Shown in pieces: positions 59,318 to 64,000 of a stretch of DNA of 64,000 bases. The first letter of the stretch is position 1. Every line of letters begins with the position of its first letter. The position numbers and the translations under genes were made by a program. The notes under the pieces were generated by a model, which was given only the letters and a program-made list of their open reading frames with translations, ran no database searches and was not told where the DNA came from. The DNA lies in NCBI GenBank assembly GCA_036346375.1, contig CM070508.1, positions 23,442,852 through 23,506,851 of the forward strand, written 5' to 3'. The stretch is from Guadua angustifolia (lineage: Eukaryota > Streptophyta > Magnoliopsida > Poales > Poaceae).

Positions 59318-59895
59318 TGATGAAGATTCTTAACCAAGTCAATATTATATATTTGTATGGTCAAAATCTCTCTAAAGAGAATGCCCATATGTCAGGGCCC
59401 ACTTAACATAATAATTATATCTACAACCACAATTCAAGGTAAGCCTTATCTCCTTTAGTAACAAACTTGTCAGGCGCTAATGACGACCAGCTAAGACCAA
59501 GGGACCACCATTCCTATACATGAGCGGCCATACGGTTTTATAAACCCCAACCAGGTAAACTGGTCAGAAGATATGGTAGTTTTCCACGTAATTAACATAA
59601 GAGCGGTTATTAGTATATCTGGCAACTTACGACAGTTAGTCAAGGGATATGATGGTTAACTAAAGAACGAGACGGTTCATGACTTAACAAAGGCATGTGC
59701 ATGAAGACAAGGCATAAATAGGGTGAACTGCATGCTCCAAAAGGATATCTCATCTCGATCGAATTGTATTCTAATTTTAATTTATTTTTGTAACATTATT
59801 TCTGTCCACATCAATAAAGTATCTACTTGATTACGCTCTCATATTTTATTTTTCTTGTAAGTTTGATAGGGAACTTTAGGTGTCGATCATCGACA
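59318..59895 (+). repeat. 3' LTR of the nested gypsy element
   Basis: Starts TGATGAAGATTC after a purine-containing CTTAGGGGCTAGC and ends near GATCATCGACA. An AATAAAG lies near 59813. Confidence 0.75.
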
Positions 59896-60406
59896 ACACG
59901 ACAATACACACCGGGGTTCCTTTAGTTTGGCCTCTTTCTGAAAGAAGAGAATTTCGTGCACCGGTCAATTTCTGCAGATTTGTGCCCTGCCTTTTGGTTC
60001 TGGATAAGAACAAAATCGAGTGTGAAACGTGCCTCACATCTGTTACTACTTAAACCTGTGGACAAAATGCATAGTACTGTATGATAAAAGTATTTTCTGC
60101 GATCGGTTTTATTCAGCATATATACATGTTGATTTAGTTTTGATTTATTTGCAGTGCCTTCTAGCGGGATTACCCAAAACAAAAAAAATTAAAATTAAAA
60201 TGCTAGACAGTTACAGCTCCATACCACGAAAGGGTTGCTATTGGTAGTTATTCACAGTATGCACAATTTGAGAACATGTATGCGGGACATATCATGAATG
60301 AGAAAATGACTTGTAAATGTCGCTTTCGATGTATGCATGCAACCCATCTATTCATTTGAGAGAGCCCTAACTTTTCAATATTTTCGCCAAATCAGTTCTG
60401 TCCAAG
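59896..60406. other. Unassigned sequence
   Basis: No gene or element end recognised. Confidence 0.35.
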
Positions 60407-60600
60407 CATATACTCCCTCCATTTATTTCTGGCAAAATTGTAGAAACCCATCCAAAAGTATTTTAAAATATTTTCATATGATCATGATTTAATAGATATT
60501 AACAATATATCGTAAAAGAAATTACAGTCAAAGTTCAATTTTGAAAGCTACACCAAATTCAAGCTGTGCCTTATAAAAATTAAATCAATAGAGATTTTTC
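60407..60600 (+). mobile_element. Truncated Stowaway-type MITE
   Basis: Begins TACTCCCTCCATTTATTTCTGGC, here noted by its first part TACTCCCTCC, the hallmark Stowaway terminus. The opposite GGAGGGAGTA end is missing. Confidence 0.55.
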
Positions 60601-60789
60601 CCTAAAAGAAATTTATGTCAGTAATACATACATAAATCGTTGTGATCATCATTGTTATTTGGATGGCCGAGGTAGTTGCATGCTTAATTTGCATAACATA
60701 GGCCTATAGCCCTAGATGACATATATATATTCAAACTTTCGCATATCTTAAGAGAATCTAGGGTTGGTTATGTGGTACCGACCTATATG

Positions 60790-60965
60790 TCCGTCTCAAC
60801 ATTAGTGCCTGCCTTTTTCCTTCTTAAGTGAAAGCATGTCCTATATGTCTCTACATTAGTGCCAGCCTTTTTCCTTCTTAAGTGAAAGCATGTTCTATAT
60901 TCGTGTCTACCTCTACATTAGTACTTGCCTTTTGGCTTCTTAAGTAGAAAGCGCATATGTTCTTA
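60790..60965. repeat. About 60-bp tandem repeat, three copies
   Basis: Units share CTACATTAGTGCC, GCCTTTTTCCTTCTTAAGTG and AAAGCATGT. Confidence 0.85.
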
Positions 60966-61077
60966 ACCTCGATCTTTGGGGCTGAAGAAATGTCTGGACA
61001 ATGTTGCTCCAGGAGAGATGACATCAAGGCTTTTGCTTTGAGCACCGTGGCCCGCTTTTGCTATTCATATTCTTCTA

Positions 61078-61770
61078 CTAGGAATGTTTTAGCGGCGTAA
61101 CACACCGCGCATGTCTGCATTTGCGCCAAAATGAAAGGTCCTTTTTATGGAAAGCAGCTGGAATGATCTAAACGTAATACGTCATTTTTTGGCATTTATT
61201 TAGGATCTTTTCATGAAAGTTTTGCGATTTTGCCGAACCAAAAGGGTTTTTTTTTTGTTGCAAAAAACTGCTGAAAGGACCTACACGTAACTATATTTTT
61301 TAGGGGCGCTTGTGGAGGGAGGACACAAGGCGCGCAATGCCGCACCCATCAAAAAATCTGACCCGAATTTTTTATGCAAAAAAATACAATTTCGTTTTTC
61401 TCAGCGGCGGGTTTTTTTTTAAAATTGGCCGTGACTGCGAAAAATCGAAAGGTCCTTCTCACGAAAAATAACTAGAATGGTCTAAACGTAATTATGATCT
61501 TTTTCGACATTTATTTAGGGTCCTTTCGCGAAAAATTCGTGATTTTACCGAACCAAATGGTCCTTTTCATAAAAAACCATCGAAAAGACCTATACACGAT
61601 TTCAAGTTTTCTAAATCTCCTGAGTCGAAAAAACTGGACTACGGGGTCTTTTTGCAAAACAACCTGTAGAAGGCCCCGTTCACGATCTCTAATTTACCAC
61701 GGAAGGATCTATTCATAATTTCTGATTTTTCAAAGCGCTTTTCCAAAAAAAATGATGATGTGGCACGCCC
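61078..61770 (-). mobile_element. Helitron-like element, minus orientation
   Basis: The minus-strand 3' end is CTAG before T at 61078-61081, preceded by an imperfect 7-bp hairpin (GCGG.GT..AC.CCGC). The body repeats AAAGGTCC, CTAAACGTAAT and similar, as in the 33-35-kb elements. The far end is uncertain. Confidence 0.5.
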
Positions 61771-62285
61771 TCCATCTAGTAAATCTTTCATTTTTTTTCA
61801 TATTCTTCGATGGCCTCACCGTCAAATGAATCCCATATCCTCATATATGACAATACACCGATCGAAATGTGATAAATACCATAGTCTAACTACATCCGGA
61901 ACTGGCATGTTATAATACCGCACACTTGGCGTTGCGATCGATGTTCTTCATCATGATCTCCCTAGCTAGCTTTTGGCACCTGGCTTGCATGCAGTACCCT
62001 CGAATCTCTTGTCCTAGATACAATGTTGGGTTTGGGAGAAGCTGGCCGGCAAAGGTCAAGAAGTTGCAGATACAGTGTTGGGTTTCGATCACTGGTGAAT
62101 CAACAAAAGTGATTGAAATCACTTCGAGCATAGATTATGCTGTCACCTTCTTCAGATTTGAGAGATCAATCACTCGTGCAGAAATGCACGCGGCTCACAG
62201 ACTTGGAGCGCAAACCAGAGCGCGGAAACAAGTCGACAACCCTAGCTTGGACGGCTACACCATGGTCTGGCACGAGCATGGCCGT
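61771..62285 (+). other. Unassigned sequence with one open frame
   Basis: A 121-codon frame (61926-62291) starts with a hydrophobic leader (FFIMISLASFWHLACM). It contains no motif I recognise and runs into the CACTA fragment, so I do not call a gene. Confidence 0.25.
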
Positions 62286-63473
62286 CTTTAGTACCGGTTA
62301 AAAACGGTCTTTAGTACCGATTTCTTAGAAGATCATCCATCTTATTACTATTCTCTTTCAAGCACGTTTAACTTTCAAAGCTCAGTTACAAGGACTTCAT
62401 TTCCTAGGAGGTCACCCATCCTATTACTACTCTTCTTCAAACACGCTTAACTTCAGAGCTCTTATAAGATCCAGTATTTTAGTGGTGGTATAATAACATC
62501 TAATATATAATACGTCTTTTCTCCCCTTAACCCCGTAAAATACCTGCACACTGATTTTCAATTATTTTAAATTAGCAAACTATAGAGGTAATTAGCAAAA
62601 TTTAAAACTTTCAAATTTATTTTTCATACTTTTGACTATTAATGATGCTTGCAATATATGTGCCATTGCTATTCACAGAACTTGTAAAAACACCATAACT
62701 TTTGATTCGTACCTTCGATTTTGGTGTTTTTGAGCTTTCCGGAGTCATCACACGATGAACTCTCCGATTATATTCTTTTGGACACCGATTCTAGTTTGCA
62801 AATAAGAAATCCAAGCATTTTTATCAAAATGGTCATAACTTTTGACTCGTAACTCCGATCGGGGCGTTCTTTGGCTCGTTAAAATCAGATGGTCAAATCC
62901 TAATGGCTTGTGCGAGTGCATGCGCGGCGACGGAATTCCAAAAAAGGTCGTTTAGGGCCTTAAAACGGCCTCTAAAGTTTTGAATCTGTTTCGGCCGTTT
63001 TTTCAATTATTGAAATGAAATATTAGTTCCAATTATTTCAAATGTAATATTATTTAATTTCAATTCTTTCAAATTAGAAGGCAGGAGAGGTAATTAGCAA
63101 TATTTAAAATTTTCTATTTTTATTATTTATGGCGGTTTCAAATTGGGAGAGAGGAAGAAGTTTAAATTAGGTCTTATTAGTACCAGTTGGAGCCACCAAC
63201 CGATTCTGATGTTAGAGCATTGGTACCGGTTGGTGCCTCCAACCGGTACTAATAAGACCCCGTTTCAACTGGCTTGCCATGGCTCTTTAGTACCGGTTCA
63301 TTACACGAACCGGTACTGACGTAATATCATCAATACCGGTTGGTGTCTTAAACCGATACTAAAGAGCCCATGACTCGATGGCCGATTGAACCAAAGCTAT
63401 TATAACTGCTCGATCTGGTTCGAGCCCAACCGACACTGATAAGCCAGTATCAAAGGCCAATTCTGTAGTAGTG
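62286..63473. mobile_element. 3' part of a third CACTA element
   Basis: Ends CTGTAGTAGTG at 63473 and carries the same ACCGGTACTGAT-type subterminal repeats as CACTA 1 (62286-62325 and 63175-63440). No matching CACTACTAC left end is present, so it is truncated or rearranged. Non-coding, with 5S rRNA-related sequence inside. Confidence 0.65.
62320..62473 (-). repeat. Two tandem 5S rRNA-derived segments
   Basis: On the minus strand, 62473-62398 reads like plant 5S rRNA from about nucleotide 30 to 110. Its landmarks are GAAGTTAAGCGTGTTTGAAG, GAGTAGTAATAGGATGGG and GGGTGACCTCCTAGGAA. A second, more diverged copy follows at 62388-62322 (AAGTTAAACGTGCTTGAAAG, GATGGATGATCTTCTAAGAA). Both keep the region of the Pol III internal promoter but are mutated and are not functional 5S genes. 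Confidence 0.75.
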
Positions 63474-64000
63474 TCACCATCATTTTGTAATTGCGACGTT
63501 AGCTTTTCACAAATTGCGACATTCCAAGAGTATTTTACAACCTACGAAGCCGTTTTGCCCCCACCCCCACCCTAAAAAAAAAGGTGAAGCCTAGTGAGCC
63601 CACGCCACTTTGCACCGCAAGTCCAGCCTCCGACGAAAATGATATAGCAATCACTGACAAGTGAGCCCACGCCACTTTGCACAATCAGGAGGGATCCAAA
63701 TGTCAGTGACTGTTCGTGACCATCAAATTATTTAAGAGTCCTATTTGCACACAATCTCAGTTAGTTTAACGTATTCGCGCGAATGATGTCAACCTAAGCG
63801 CCTTTTAAGTCGAGGCAAACAATCGCCCTAACCTTTTGCCCCATGTGCTTTGCTTGCGTCCAACGAGCGTCCAGCTGAATCCAGCACCGCAAAGGCGATG
63901 ATCCTACCGTGCACTCGCGGCTTCTGCTAGATTGTTTACGGTAGTCCATGCTGCTGATGCATGAAGGACAAGCTGCTGATGCGTGAAGGACAAGCAAAAG
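63474..64000. other. Unassigned end of window with short duplications
   Basis: GTGAGCCCACGCCACTTTGC occurs at 63596 and 63661, and a 25-bp unit CTGCTGATGC(A/G)TGAAGGACAAG is repeated at 63950 and 63974. No gene recognised. Confidence 0.5.

Larger units (their letters stand above)
42431..59895 (+). mobile_element. Ty3/gypsy element split by nested insertions
   Basis: LTRs at 42431-43047 and 59318-59895 align along their whole length. Shared words include ATGGTCAAAATCTCTCTAAA, CTTATCTCCTTTAGTAACAA, GCAACTTACGACAGTT and AAAGAACGAGACGGTTCA. Between them lie gag-like internal sequence (43049-45218), a solo LTR (45219-48538), 25 bp of original sequence, CACTA 2 (48564-59016) and 300 bp of original 3' sequence. 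Removing the insertions leaves an element of about 3.7 kb lacking most of pol. Its own target duplication was not resolved. Confidence 0.75.

Noticed and set aside
61926..62291. 121-codon frame with a signal-peptide-like start
   Set aside because: No recognised family, no splice or promoter evidence, and it ends inside a CACTA fragment.
62320..62473. Functional 5S rRNA gene
   Set aside because: Only part of the 5S sequence is present, duplicated and mutated, without the full 5' region.

Overview
The window looks like an intergenic, transposon-dominated stretch of a grass (Poaceae) nuclear genome. The evidence is the density of plant element families: CACTA, LTR retrotransposons, L1-type LINE, Helitron-like elements, Tourist- and Stowaway-type MITEs and a MULE-type MITE. 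The one convincing host gene is also plant-specific and very GC-rich, as is common for grass genes. The species cannot be named from the sequence alone.

Layout. 0-3.6 kb: AT-rich DNA, a miniature LTR retrotransposon (969-1873), a very long TA microsatellite and a side-by-side MITE pair. 3.7-11.8 kb: a decayed Ty3/gypsy element (gag, protease, RT and RNase H recognisable, full of stops), broken by other insertions and followed by a lone LTR. 12.4-14.6 kb: MITEs and a Helitron-like element. 14.75-16.0 kb: a FANTASTIC FOUR-like gene on the minus strand, the only gene here with an intact recognisable reading frame. A CACTA element of 8.7 kb (16168-24860, 3-bp target duplication TCG) sits about 390 bp upstream of its start codon. 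25.3-29.9 kb: a minus-strand chromovirus with both LTRs and a 5-bp target duplication GAAAA. It lies beside a LINE remnant (29892-32990) that was itself hit by a solo LTR, a MULE-type MITE and a fold-back rearrangement. 33.2-39.2 kb: four Helitron-like elements head-to-tail in one orientation, the last carrying spliced-exon-like fragments including a CDK8/CDKE-like kinase exon. 40.2-41.7 kb: a poly(A) retroposon with a 14-bp target duplication. 42.4-59.9 kb: one gypsy element whose two LTRs are now 16 kb apart because a 3.3-kb solo LTR (duplication AGGAT) and a 10.45-kb CACTA element (duplication AAA) landed inside it. 60-64 kb: small repeats, another Helitron-like element and the 3' part of a third CACTA element that contains 5S rRNA-derived sequence.

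How the parts work together. Both large CACTA elements have the usual two plus-strand genes: a TNP2-type transposase, then a second gene with a Transposase_24-like region, coiled coil and a C-terminal Ulp1-type cysteine protease domain. Both also carry extra internal clusters of their own subterminal repeats in front of these genes. All transposon genes seen are broken by stops or frameshifts. The least expected pattern is in the 3.3-kb solo LTR: about eighteen short hairpins share the loop TGTGT (twice TGAGT) while their stems differ yet remain self-complementary.

All identifications come from reading the sequence and remembered family motifs; no database search was run.
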